From positions 1 through 5,589 of the forward strand of contig DAOWGA010000222.1 of NCBI GenBank assembly GCA_030637665.1: a DNA stretch of 5,589 bases, read 5' to 3'. The stretch is from Lysobacterales bacterium. GTDB lineage: Bacteria; Pseudomonadota; Gammaproteobacteria; Xanthomonadales; SZUA-36. Positions 1 through 5,589 of the stretch are shown here, one piece after another. The notes beneath the pieces are model-generated. The model saw nothing but the letters and a program-made list of their open reading frames with translations. It was not told the DNA's origin and ran no database searches. The stretch's first letter is position 1, and each line of letters begins with the position of its first letter. The translations under genes and the position numbers were made by a program.

Positions 1-16
1 AGTAAAAAGCACTCTA
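1..16 (-). other. TAG stop and in-frame continuation of the DUF3604 reading frame
   Basis: The minus strand reads TAG at 16-14, followed in the same frame by AGT GCT TTT TAC (S-A-F-Y) to the window edge. This matches the place where DUF3604 proteins, as I remember the family, carry Q/R-A-F-Y-Y after the WTDPDFDP segment. TAG differs from the glutamine codon CAG by one C-to-T change. The rest of the presumed C-terminal segment lies outside the window. Confidence 0.55.
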
Positions 17-1798
17 CCCGGCGTCCAAATTCGGGCACGTCCAAAAGGTTCCCAGCTCGGGCTTTCCGATGGCATTGGTAAAACTCGCGGTCGCAGCATC
101 CACGGTGTTGCCCACTGCGGGCAGCTTACCGTCCTTCCCGGGTTTGCGATCCCCTGACCAGACCACATCATAAACTTTCTCGTGCGTCTCGCCTTTTTCG
201 TCCAGCCAGCCCTTGATAACCTGGATTCGGTCGAGGTTGCCACCGATCGGATCACGCAGCGCGTACACCATGAAAGATGGCGATGCATCACCCGAGCGGG
301 CTTTCAGGTCGCTGCCCATCGGCACACCTTTTTCGTAGCCTGCAAAGGCCGGGTGCCGGCTGTCGATATCTGCATCGGTGAATTCCCAGCCGCCAAAAAA
401 CCGGACCACCATACGGCTTCCGGTAGTGCCATAAACTTCTTTGCGTTCCATGGCATCAAAAATTGATTCACGGGTATTCTCTTTAGCGTATACCGCCGCA
501 AGTCCTGAGGAAACCACGCCCCAACCCATGATCGTACCTTTTTCATTTTTCAGGAAAGGGTGTTCCATGCGCGAGGGTTTCGGTTCGGCGCCGGAGTGTT
601 TACCAAAGAAATTGTCTTCCTGTGCCGTGGCCAGGCCGGTATGGCTATCGGTGGACCCTACCACTCCAAATTTATACGGGTTGGTGCCCAATCTCGCCTC
701 AATCGCCAGACCGTTTTTAAGGGCTTCGCGGGCATATTCGCCAGCCAGCATATCGTCCGTTTTAATTGTCGGGACTATATCAAGATTGCCAATATCCCAG
801 GTCTCATAATCAGCAAATTCATCTTCTGGTGACAGGTAAGGATGTGCTTCACCATCCCCCTTGATCTGGGTTATTTCGTATAGTGGCTCCCACTTTTTAC
901 GCTGTGTTACGTAATCGACATCCAGTTTCCTGCCGTCGTACTGGGCATCGACCGGGAACATGATGCCATTGGACAGGTTGCCGTTATGAGCCAGCGCCAG
1001 TACATCGCCGCCGGTTTTCTCCTCATAGTTGGCCAGCCATTTCCACAGCTCGCGTGGGTTGGGGCTGCCGTAAGGGGCATAGGTGGTATAGGGCACCATT
1101 TGCGAGCCCTTGTCCGCGCCATCGCGATAGATCACTACCCGGTGCATATTGTTGCCGGTGACCAGCGAGGTCCATTCATAGCCGATGAAGGCAGTGTATT
1201 TGCCCGGATCGTTGTAATCCTCGGCTGCATCGATCGTTCGTTGCCATACGTCCTTGAAGGGAGCTTGATCGGGCCAGTACATCAGGTTATCGGGGAACTT
1301 TCCATTAGCGAACAAACCAATCATTTCATAGGCAACTTCGGGTCCCTTGCCGGCCTTGATCCGGTCATACCAGTCCTTGCCCATTGGCACCTCAAGTATG
1401 TTCTGTTTACCAGCGAACAGATCGAGGAAAAAACCCATATTGTCCGAGTGGTCCGCCACTACCAGCCAGTCCAGCGGCCTGGACAGTCGCACCGGGATTC
1501 CGGTTGACGAAATTACTTCATCGCCACGGGCAAAGCGATGGGCGTCTTCCGGCTTTAGCCTGGCGCCAAAAGCACCGGCATCAAAGGAGTTGCCGGTATG
1601 CAGGTGCGTATCGCCCCACAGCGGCCAGGTTCCAAAGCCGCGGCCGGCGTAAGGCGAATAGCTCTTGCCAGTGTACTGCTCCGATAGCATGTCTTTGGGA
1701 TCCTGCGGGGGTGGAATTTGCGCTTGAACCAGGCTGCAAAAAACCATGCAGGCCAGTAATATTAAAAATGCCATTGCTGATTGGGAAGGGGTTTTCAT
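14..1798 (-). CDS. Exported DUF3604 protein (PHP-like metallohydrolase), probably ended early by an in-frame TAG
   Basis: The product is 594 residues. It starts with a Sec-type signal peptide (short basic n-region, hydrophobic core about residues 9-24, likely cleavage after VQA26), so it should act in the periplasm or outside. Family-typical DUF3604 motifs follow in order: WGDTHLHT (61-68), VVADHSD (113-119), FIGYEWTS (204-211), LAHNGNLSNG (269-278), EITQIKGDGEAHP (308-320), GSTDSHTG (381-388) and RMVVRFFGGW (462-471). D63, H65, H67, D116, H117, H271, D384 and H386 are plausible metal or catalytic residues, by analogy with PHP-type phosphoesterases; the substrate is unknown. The start is supported by GAGGA six bases upstream. 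The C-terminus is odd. Family members usually continue from a WTDPDFDPAQRAFYY-like motif for several dozen residues; here the frame reads WTCPNLDAG, then TAG, then SAFY at the window edge. The gene may be a nonsense allele, carry a sequence error, or be naturally short. Family assignment is confident; the completeness of the protein is not. Confidence 0.9.
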   Translation of the reverse strand: MKTPSQSAMAFLILLACMVFCSLVQAQIPPPQDPKDMLSEQYTGKSYSPYAGRGFGTWPLWGDTHLHTGNSFDAGAFGARLKPEDAHRFARGDEVISSTGIPVRLSRPLDWLVVADHSDNMGFFLDLFAGKQNILEVPMGKDWYDRIKAGKGPEVAYEMIGLFANGKFPDNLMYWPDQAPFKDVWQRTIDAAEDYNDPGKYTAFIGYEWTSLVTGNNMHRVVIYRDGADKGSQMVPYTTYAPYGSPNPRELWKWLANYEEKTGGDVLALAHNGNLSNGIMFPVDAQYDGRKLDVDYVTQRKKWEPLYEITQIKGDGEAHPYLSPEDEFADYETWDIGNLDIVPTIKTDDMLAGEYAREALKNGLAIEARLGTNPYKFGVVGSTDSHTGLATAQEDNFFGKHSGAEPKPSRMEHPFLKNEKGTIMGWGVVSSGLAAVYAKENTRESIFDAMERKEVYGTTGSRMVVRFFGGWEFTDADIDSRHPAFAGYEKGVPMGSDLKARSGDASPSFMVYALRDPIGGNLDRIQVIKGWLDEKGETHEKVYDVVWSGDRKPGKDGKLPAVGNTVDAATASFTNAIGKPELGTFWTCPNLDAG

Positions 1799-1804
1799 GG
1801 GTTT

Positions 1805-1809
1805 TCCTC
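1805..1809 (-). promoter_or_regulatory. Ribosome binding site of the DUF3604 gene
   Basis: The minus strand reads GAGGA, then six bases, then the ATG at 1798-1796. Spacing and match are good and fix the start of the DUF3604 gene, which is followed directly by a convincing signal peptide. Confidence 0.7.
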
Positions 1810-1858
1810 ACTGTGGCTTGTGCCATAGCATAACCGAGAGATTCGAAACTTGATGTAG

Positions 1859-1886
1859 ATTATCGGTAGAGCCAGTATATTTGCAA
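1859..1886 (-). promoter_or_regulatory. Candidate sigma70-type promoter for the DUF3604 gene
   Basis: On the minus strand TTGCAA (1886-1881, 4 of 6 to the -35 consensus) is followed after 16 bases by GATAAT (1864-1859, 5 of 6 to the -10 consensus). Transcription would start near 1852, giving a leader of about 50 bases. This is found by eye only. A perfect TATAAT on the same strand at 1909-1904 has no recognisable -35 at normal spacing, so this region holds competing candidates. Confidence 0.3.
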
Positions 1887-1911
1887 TAGAATCAGGCCCT
1901 GCCATTATACT
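1881..1911 (+). promoter_or_regulatory. Candidate sigma70-type promoter for the DUF2092 operon
   Basis: TTGCAA (1881-1886) and TATACT (1906-1911, 5 of 6 to the -10 consensus) are separated by 19 bases, longer than the preferred 17. The expected transcription start near 1918 leaves a leader of about 30 bases before the ATG at 1947. It would leave only a few bases before the alternative ATG at 1926, which supports the later start. The rest of the 1799-1946 intergenic region shows no RNA gene or other strong signal. Confidence 0.35.
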
Positions 1912-1935
1912 GTGCGACCGGGTTCATGATCAGAA

Positions 1936-1941
1936 GAGGAG
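1936..1941 (+). promoter_or_regulatory. Ribosome binding site that sets the DUF2092 start
   Basis: GAGGAG lies five bases before the ATG at 1947. It falls inside the reading frame if the in-frame ATG at 1926 is used, so its position argues for 1947. The later start also gives a normal signal peptide (MKVKFRF...). Confidence 0.75.
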
Positions 1942-1946
1942 CGAAA

Positions 1947-2708
1947 ATGAAAGTAAAATTCAGGTTTTCGATATTTTTAATGGGCGCTTTTCTGGCCGCG
2001 AGCACGGCCGTTGCCAATGACGGCACTACTCAGCGGGACGCCAGGGCCATCGAAGTGCTGAAAAGCATGAGTGCTTATACGGCGGCCCTCGATCGTTTCG
2101 CCATCAAGAGTGTGAGCCATGGCGACGCGAGACTCGGGGGTGGCTTGATGGTTTCAAACTCGACCGAAGTGAAGGTCAGCATCGATCGTCCCGGTTCCCT
2201 GCACATCAGCAGTTTTGACGGCCAGGTACACAAGGAACTCTATTTCCACGATGGCACACTGACCGTGTTCAATTCGGAAAACAAATTCTACGCCCAGGCC
2301 AGCATTCCAAAGGAAATTGAGGCCGCCATGGAATTTGCCCTGGAGGAGTTGGAAGTTGAAGCGCCGCTGATGGACCTGATCTATCAGGATGCATCAGCCC
2401 ACTTGATCAGTTCACAGGAAACCATTCTCTACCTGACAGACAAAGCCCGCATTGCCGGTACAAATTGCCATCACATCGCCATTCGAGGGCCTGAACTTGA
2501 TGTCCAATTGTGGGTAGAAGAAGGCGACCGGCCAGTGCCGAGGAAAATCATGATGACGTCCAAATGGGAAGGAGGGTCACCACGATTTACAGCTAATCTG
2601 ATGTGGGATTCGGATCCCGATTTTGGCCAGGAGATATTTGAATTCAAGGCACCGGAGGGTTCAATCAATATTGGATTCGCCCAAAGCAATAGAAGTGAGG
2701 GAGAATAA
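1947..2708 (+). CDS. Exported DUF2092 domain protein
   Basis: The product is 253 residues from the chosen ATG. A Sec signal peptide (n-region MKVKFR, hydrophobic core about 7-20) has likely cleavage after AVA23, so the protein is periplasmic. The mature part looks like DUF2092 throughout: an N-terminal helix beginning near DARAIEVLKSMSAY (31-44), a strand series with the DRPG turn (80-83), FYAQ (114-117), then C174-H-H, QLWVEEGDRPVPRK (187-200), and a C-terminal FKAPEG (233-238). DUF2092 members are expected to adopt a LolA/LolB-like half-barrel that can hold a hydrophobic ligand; no molecular role is established to my knowledge. It is the first gene of a two-gene unit, with its stop one base before the next start. 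An in-frame ATG at 1926 would add seven residues (MIRRGAK) but has a poorer context. The family call is by motif memory and is fairly firm; a lipid- or lipoprotein-binding role is only inferred from fold. Confidence 0.85.
   Translation: MKVKFRFSIFLMGAFLAASTAVANDGTTQRDARAIEVLKSMSAYTAALDRFAIKSVSHGDARLGGGLMVSNSTEVKVSIDRPGSLHISSFDGQVHKELYFHDGTLTVFNSENKFYAQASIPKEIEAAMEFALEELEVEAPLMDLIYQDASAHLISSQETILYLTDKARIAGTNCHHIAIRGPELDVQLWVEEGDRPVPRKIMMTSKWEGGSPRFTANLMWDSDPDFGQEIFEFKAPEGSINIGFAQSNRSEGE
2698..2703 (+). promoter_or_regulatory. Ribosome binding site of the small Arg/Tyr-rich protein gene
   Basis: AGGGAG lies six bases before the ATG at 2710 and overlaps the last codons of the DUF2092 gene. It supports 2710 over in-frame upstream ATGs and suggests translational coupling. 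Confidence 0.7.
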
Positions 2709-2709
2709 T

Positions 2710-3060
2710 ATGAAACGCAGAGAACTGATGCGCTCAGTGGCCACCCTCGCGGTTGGCGTTGTCGCCATTCCCCTGAGCAACCTGGTGGAAGCCAGGGTTG
2801 GCAGGCCTGCTACCCCCGGCAGTGTTGCCGGTGTCCGTCGACGGACCCGCAGACGTACACGGCGGCGGGTTTACCGCAACATGACTCTTTATTCACTTCC
2901 TTACGGATGCACCACCACCCGGGTGAGAGGCGGGGTTAGTTATTACTACTGTGGTGGCATCTGGTACCAGCCGTCGTACCAGGGCACCACGGTGGTCTAC
3001 GTGGTCAATGAAATCGAGCCCGGAGCTGATACCAACGTAGAATTTGAAGAATACTCGTAA
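2710..3060 (+). CDS. Small exported Arg- and Tyr-rich protein of unknown function, paired with DUF2092
   Basis: The product is 116 residues. The N-terminus MKRRELMRS followed by a hydrophobic stretch (about 10-22) and VEA28 looks like a signal peptide. R3-R4-x-L-M resembles a twin-arginine motif, so Tat export is possible, Sec equally so. A basic block RRRTRRRTRRR occupies 43-53. It is followed by a module with LPYGC67, V-x-G-G-V, YYYC81GG, WYQP and TTVVYVV (about 63-99), then an acidic tail ending EFEEYS. The two cysteines (67 and 81) could form a disulfide if exported. The Y/G/V-rich module resembles short strand-forming segments seen in small secreted proteins of DUF6515 type, but I cannot assign a family. 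The gene starts one base after the DUF2092 stop, with its ribosome binding site inside that gene, so the two are almost certainly co-expressed. The coding call is firm; no function can be assigned. Confidence 0.82.
   Translation: MKRRELMRSVATLAVGVVAIPLSNLVEARVGRPATPGSVAGVRRRTRRRTRRRVYRNMTLYSLPYGCTTTRVRGGVSYYYCGGIWYQPSYQGTTVVYVVNEIEPGADTNVEFEEYS
2836..2868 (+). repeat. Internal (RRRT)2RRR peptide repeat
   Basis: Eleven codons encode RRRT-RRRT-RRR. The nine arginines use five different codons (CGT, CGA, CGG, CGC, AGA) and the two threonines use ACC and ACA. The repeat is thus preserved as protein but not as DNA, which argues against a recent slippage event. Confidence 0.8.
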
Positions 3061-3084
3061 ATTCTCTCGTGGCCAGCAATCGTT
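3061..3084. other. Convergent intergenic gap without a recognisable terminator
   Basis: Only 24 bases separate the stop of the small exported protein from the stop of the outer-membrane factor on the opposite strand. I see no GC-rich hairpin followed by a T-run on either strand in or beside it. The transcripts probably overlap or end by another mechanism. Confidence 0.5.
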
Positions 3085-4572
3085 CTACGGGTCAACAGGC
3101 GCAGGCGCGCTGTATGAAGCTGCCGCCTCCGGATTCGGCAGGTAGCCATCTTCATCCTGCGGAAAATCAATTTCGTTGGCCCGTTGCTCCGCCAGCACTA
3201 CCCAGCCGCCGCCCATCGCCTTGTAAGTGTTGATCAAACCTACATAAACGTCATTCTGGGTATCCACATATCTCAGCTGCGCAGCAAACAGGCTGCGTTG
3301 GGAATCCAGTACTTCAATGTAACTGGTAAAACCATTGTCGTAGCGAAGCCAGGCAATTCGCGCGTATTCCAACAAGGCATCGACGCGGCGACCCTCTGAT
3401 TCCAGCTTTTCACGTGCCTTTTGTGTGCTGATCAAAGCATCCTCTACTTCTTGCAGGGCTGTCAGGATTGATTGCTGGTAGGTGAATAGCGATTGCTGTT
3501 GAATGGCTTCGGCCTGTTTCACACCACCGGAGATGCGGCCAGCGGTGAAAATATTGCCAGCAAGTTCACCACCTGCAGCCCAGGTGGCAGAATCGGAATC
3601 AAACCAGGCATCCAGGTCGCCACTGATAAATCCAGCCAAACCTGTCAATGAAATCCTGGGGAAATAAGCGGCACGCGCGACGCCGATACGGGCATTGGCG
3701 GAAATCAGCTGTTGTTCTGCCCGCCGAATATCGGGTCTGCGCAGTAGCAACTCCGAGGGTACACCCTCAGGTACTTGCGCCAGGTTCAGATCATCGATGT
3801 TCCTGCCCCGCGAAATGGCGCCCGGATTTCGCCCCAACAGCACCGCGATCAGGTTTTCCAGTATCACAATATCCCGCTCTATGTCTGGTATCGCACTGAC
3901 GGCTGCTTCATATTCTGATCTGATTTGTGAAAGTTGCAGTTGGCCAATCACGCCACCAATAAACTGCAACTCGAACAGGTGCAGGGATTCAGCACGCGAA
4001 TCCCTGGTTTGCAAGGCAATCTCCAATTGCCTGTCGAGGCGGCGCAAACTGACATAACTGGTCGCCACTGATGACACCAGGCTCAGGATCACGGTGCGGC
4101 GTGATTCTTCGGCAGACAGCAACTGCGCCCTTGAGGATTCACTGGCCCGGCGTATTCGACCCCACACGTCCAGTTCCCAACCGACGTTGATCGTGGCCCG
4201 GTAACTGTCGGATATCGAGTCGATTCCCAGGTCGGCAGCCCTGTTGTCGTCGATACTCTGGCGATCACGACTGGCGCCATAACCCACCTGGGGATAGAAA
4301 TCCGAGCGGGTGATATTCAGGCGGGCTGCAAACTGCTCTACCCTGGCGGCAGCACTACGCACATCCAGGTTTGCCTGCAAGGCTTCATCAATCAGGTCGT
4401 CGAGAACGGGGTCATCAAATTGCGACCACCATTGGGTATTAACCACCTCCGAAGCTTCCGCATCAGTGAACCGCCATGCCTCCGGTGTATCAATCTCCGG
4501 CTTTTCGTAATCGGGACCGACCGCACAGGCACTCAGCAAGAGCAGCATAAATGTCAGTGAAAGGAGCCTCAT
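3085..4572 (-). CDS. Outer-membrane efflux lipoprotein, NodT/OprM family
   Basis: The product is 495 residues, a normal length for the family. It is the outer-membrane channel of a tripartite RND efflux pump, forming a TolC-like trimer that carries substrate from the pump across the periplasm and outer membrane. A lipoprotein signal peptide ends in LSAC16, followed by the family hallmark AVGPDYEKP; alanine at +2 fits outer-membrane sorting. Typical motifs are QWWSQFDDP near the N-terminus, GWELDVWGR (131-139), LLRRPDIRRAEQ (276-287), AYFPRISLTG (302-311), YIEVLDSQRSLF (418-429) and GGGW (454-457). The two long helical repeats of the family are evident. A tail of 38 residues, proline- and acid-rich, follows GGGW. 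The start at 4572 is chosen over the in-frame ATG at 4602 because it follows a strong GGGGAGG and gives a proper lipobox. It lies one base after the RND gene stop and is surely in its operon. Substrates cannot be read from this sequence. Confidence 0.95.
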   Translation of the reverse strand: MRLLSLTFMLLLLSACAVGPDYEKPEIDTPEAWRFTDAEASEVVNTQWWSQFDDPVLDDLIDEALQANLDVRSAAARVEQFAARLNITRSDFYPQVGYGASRDRQSIDDNRAADLGIDSISDSYRATINVGWELDVWGRIRRASESSRAQLLSAEESRRTVILSLVSSVATSYVSLRRLDRQLEIALQTRDSRAESLHLFELQFIGGVIGQLQLSQIRSEYEAAVSAIPDIERDIVILENLIAVLLGRNPGAISRGRNIDDLNLAQVPEGVPSELLLRRPDIRRAEQQLISANARIGVARAAYFPRISLTGLAGFISGDLDAWFDSDSATWAAGGELAGNIFTAGRISGGVKQAEAIQQQSLFTYQQSILTALQEVEDALISTQKAREKLESEGRRVDALLEYARIAWLRYDNGFTSYIEVLDSQRSLFAAQLRYVDTQNDVYVGLINTYKAMGGGWVVLAEQRANEIDFPQDEDGYLPNPEAAASYSAPAPVDP

Positions 4573-4573
4573 G

Positions 4574-5589
4574 TCAGGCCTCCCCATCCACTGAGGCAGC
4601 ACTGGCAGGCGACTTTTTGCCGGCCATCTTTTCTTTAGCGGTGATAATCAGGTAATAAAACAGGGGTACAAAAAACAATGCCAGCGTGGTGGCGCCCACC
4701 ATGCCACCAATAATGCCGGTGCCAATAGAGTGTCGCGCGGCAGCGCCTGCGCCGGTTGCCAGCACCAGGGGCATGGCGCCGAGAATAAATGACAAAGATG
4801 TCATTAAAATCGGGCGCAGGCGCAAGCGGGCAGCTTCCAGCGCAGCCTCTTTGGCGGCCATACCTTCGTTATATTTGAGCTCAGCAAATTCCACGATCAA
4901 AATCGCGTTTTTAGTCGAAAGGCCAATCAGTGTGACCAGGCCAATCTGGAAATACACGTCGTTTTCCATGCCACGCGCCCACACCGAGACCAGGGCGCCA
5001 AAGATTCCAAATGGCACTGCCGTCACCACCGCAATGGGCAGAGACCACTGCTCGTATTGGGCGGCCAGGATCAGGAACACCATCACCAGTGCAAAGACAA
5101 AGACGATGGCAGAGGCCCCACTGGCCTGTTTCTCTTCAAAGGCCTGGCCTGACCAGGCGTATGTGTAGCCATCTGGCAGTATTTTTGCAGAAACCGACTC
5201 CATGGTTGCGATGGACTGGCCTGAACTGAAGCCGGGCGCCGCATCGCCGGTAATCTTGGCGGCCATAAAGCCATTGAATCGTGAGACCAAATCAGGGCCC
5301 GAAACGAAATGCGTGGTGACTACCGAGGAAAGCGGCACCATCTCGCCCTGTTTCTGGCGTACAAAAATATTTTGAATATCTTCTGGTTTCTCCCGGTATT
5401 GGGGTTCCGCCTGCAGAATGACCTGCCAGACGCGGCCAAATTTGTTGTACTGACTTACATACAACGATCCGAACAGGGTTTGTAGTGTGTTGTAAATATC
5501 TTCAACCGGAAGACCCAGCGTTTCCGCTTTGGCCCGGTCGACGTTGGTGCGTAACTGGCGGGAAGCCGAATTGATGGTCGAGTTCAAAC
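4574..5589 (-). CDS. HAE1-family RND multidrug efflux permease, C-terminal part (gene runs off the window)
   Basis: About 338 codons of a protein normally near 1,040-1,050 residues; the 5' part is beyond the right edge, so no start is given. This is the inner-membrane proton-driven pump of an AcrAB-TolC-type system. Residue numbers here count from the codon at 5587. The fragment begins in the second periplasmic porter/docking region (VDRAKAETLGLPV, 16-28; DGYTYAWSGQAFEE, 139-152). It then contains the last five membrane segments, including LILAAQYEQWSLP (172-184), NDVYFQIGLVTLIGLSTKN (209-227), RLRLRPILMTSLSFILGAMP (254-273) and GTGIIGGMVGATTLALFFVP (289-308). K226, R256 and T263 align with AcrB K940, R971 and T978 of the proton relay, so the visible half of the relay is intact. 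The end is a short Lys/Ala/Ser-rich cytoplasmic tail. The outer-membrane factor gene follows after one base; a membrane-fusion adaptor gene is expected upstream. HAE1 class is clear; drug specificity is not. Confidence 0.96.
   Translation of the reverse strand, partial: LNSTINSASRQLRTNVDRAKAETLGLPVEDIYNTLQTLFGSLYVSQYNKFGRVWQVILQAEPQYREKPEDIQNIFVRQKQGEMVPLSSVVTTHFVSGPDLVSRFNGFMAAKITGDAAPGFSSGQSIATMESVSAKILPDGYTYAWSGQAFEEKQASGASAIVFVFALVMVFLILAAQYEQWSLPIAVVTAVPFGIFGALVSVWARGMENDVYFQIGLVTLIGLSTKNAILIVEFAELKYNEGMAAKEAALEAARLRLRPILMTSLSFILGAMPLVLATGAGAAARHSIGTGIIGGMVGATTLALFFVPLFYYLIITAKEKMAGKKSPASAASVDGEA
4579..4585 (-). promoter_or_regulatory. Ribosome binding site of the efflux lipoprotein, inside the RND gene
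   Basis: The minus strand reads GGGGAGG six bases before the ATG at 4572. It lies within the last sense codons of the RND gene (GGG GAG GCC, then TGA). This decides the start of the outer-membrane factor and suggests coupled translation. Confidence 0.8.

Noticed and set aside
1814..1825. Inverted repeat TGGC-TTGT-GCCA just upstream of the DUF3604 ribosome binding site
   Set aside because: A four-base stem that does not extend; such short repeats are expected by chance, so it is not called as an operator or regulatory hairpin.
182..1833. Several plus-strand open frames opposite the DUF3604 gene (for example 441-809, 986-1507, 1384-1833)
   Set aside because: They lie antisense to a well-supported gene, have no recognisable domain and no convincing ribosome binding site, and look like by-products of its codon use.
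1926..1946. Start of the DUF2092 gene at 1926
   Set aside because: GAGGAG lies between this ATG and the one at 1947, at the right distance for the latter. The later start gives a normal signal peptide.
2623..2709. Extension of the small Arg/Tyr-rich protein upstream to 2623
   Set aside because: The added 29 residues overlap the DUF2092 coding sequence in another frame and would bury the signal peptide. The ATG at 2710 has its own ribosome binding site.
3050..3140. Possible bidirectional terminator at the convergent gene ends, including the gccg...cggc repeat near 3122-3139
   Set aside because: No hairpin with an adjoining T-run is visible, and the repeat lies inside the outer-membrane factor coding sequence.
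4572..4602. Earlier in-frame ATG at 4602 as the start of the outer-membrane factor, overlapping the RND gene
   Set aside because: It would put ten polar residues before the lipoprotein signal. The ATG at 4572 has a strong ribosome binding site and gives a standard lipobox.
4686..5168. A 160-codon plus-strand open frame opposite the RND gene
   Set aside because: It is antisense to highly conserved RND membrane segments and its translation shows no family features.
5585..5587. TTG at 5587-5585 as the start of the RND protein
   Set aside because: It is a leucine codon inside the family's conserved periplasmic region, about two thirds of the way along an RND permease. The gene simply continues past the window.

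Overview
The window looks like a piece of a chromosome from a free-living, probably marine, Gammaproteobacterium. This is an inference from its family content (DUF3604, DUF2092, HAE1-type RND pump with a NodT-type outer-membrane channel), its moderate GC, and clean AGGAG-type ribosome binding sites. There is no rRNA, tRNA, CRISPR array or recognisable mobile element. Coding density is high: the only non-coding stretches are about 148 bases between two divergent genes and 24 bases between two convergent genes.

Layout. (1) Positions 14-1798, minus strand: an exported DUF3604 protein related to PHP-type metal-dependent hydrolases. Its frame is closed by a TAG inside what is normally a conserved C-terminal motif, and the same frame resumes with family-like residues (S-A-F-Y) up to the window edge. 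(2) Positions 1799-1946: a divergent intergenic region with two candidate promoters that may share a palindromic TTGCAA. (3) Positions 1947-2708 and 2710-3060, plus strand: a two-gene unit encoding an exported DUF2092 protein (LolA/LolB-like fold expected) and a small exported protein. The small protein has an (RRRT)2RRR block and a tyrosine-rich YYYCGG motif. The two genes are one base apart. (4) Positions 3085-4572 and 4574-5589, minus strand, transcribed in the order RND pump then outer-membrane factor: the C-terminal third of an HAE1-family RND permease and a complete outer-membrane efflux lipoprotein, also one base apart.

How they work together. The RND permease and outer-membrane lipoprotein are two parts of a tripartite proton-driven efflux pump. 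The periplasmic adaptor gene is expected upstream of the permease, beyond the right edge of the window. The DUF2092 protein and the small Arg/Tyr-rich protein are probably co-translated and both act outside the cytoplasm, so they may be partners; their function is unknown. The DUF3604 protein is also exported, but nothing in the window ties it firmly to the pair except divergent orientation.

The observations most worth a second look are the in-frame TAG in the DUF3604 gene and the coupled DUF2092/Arg-rich small-protein pair.
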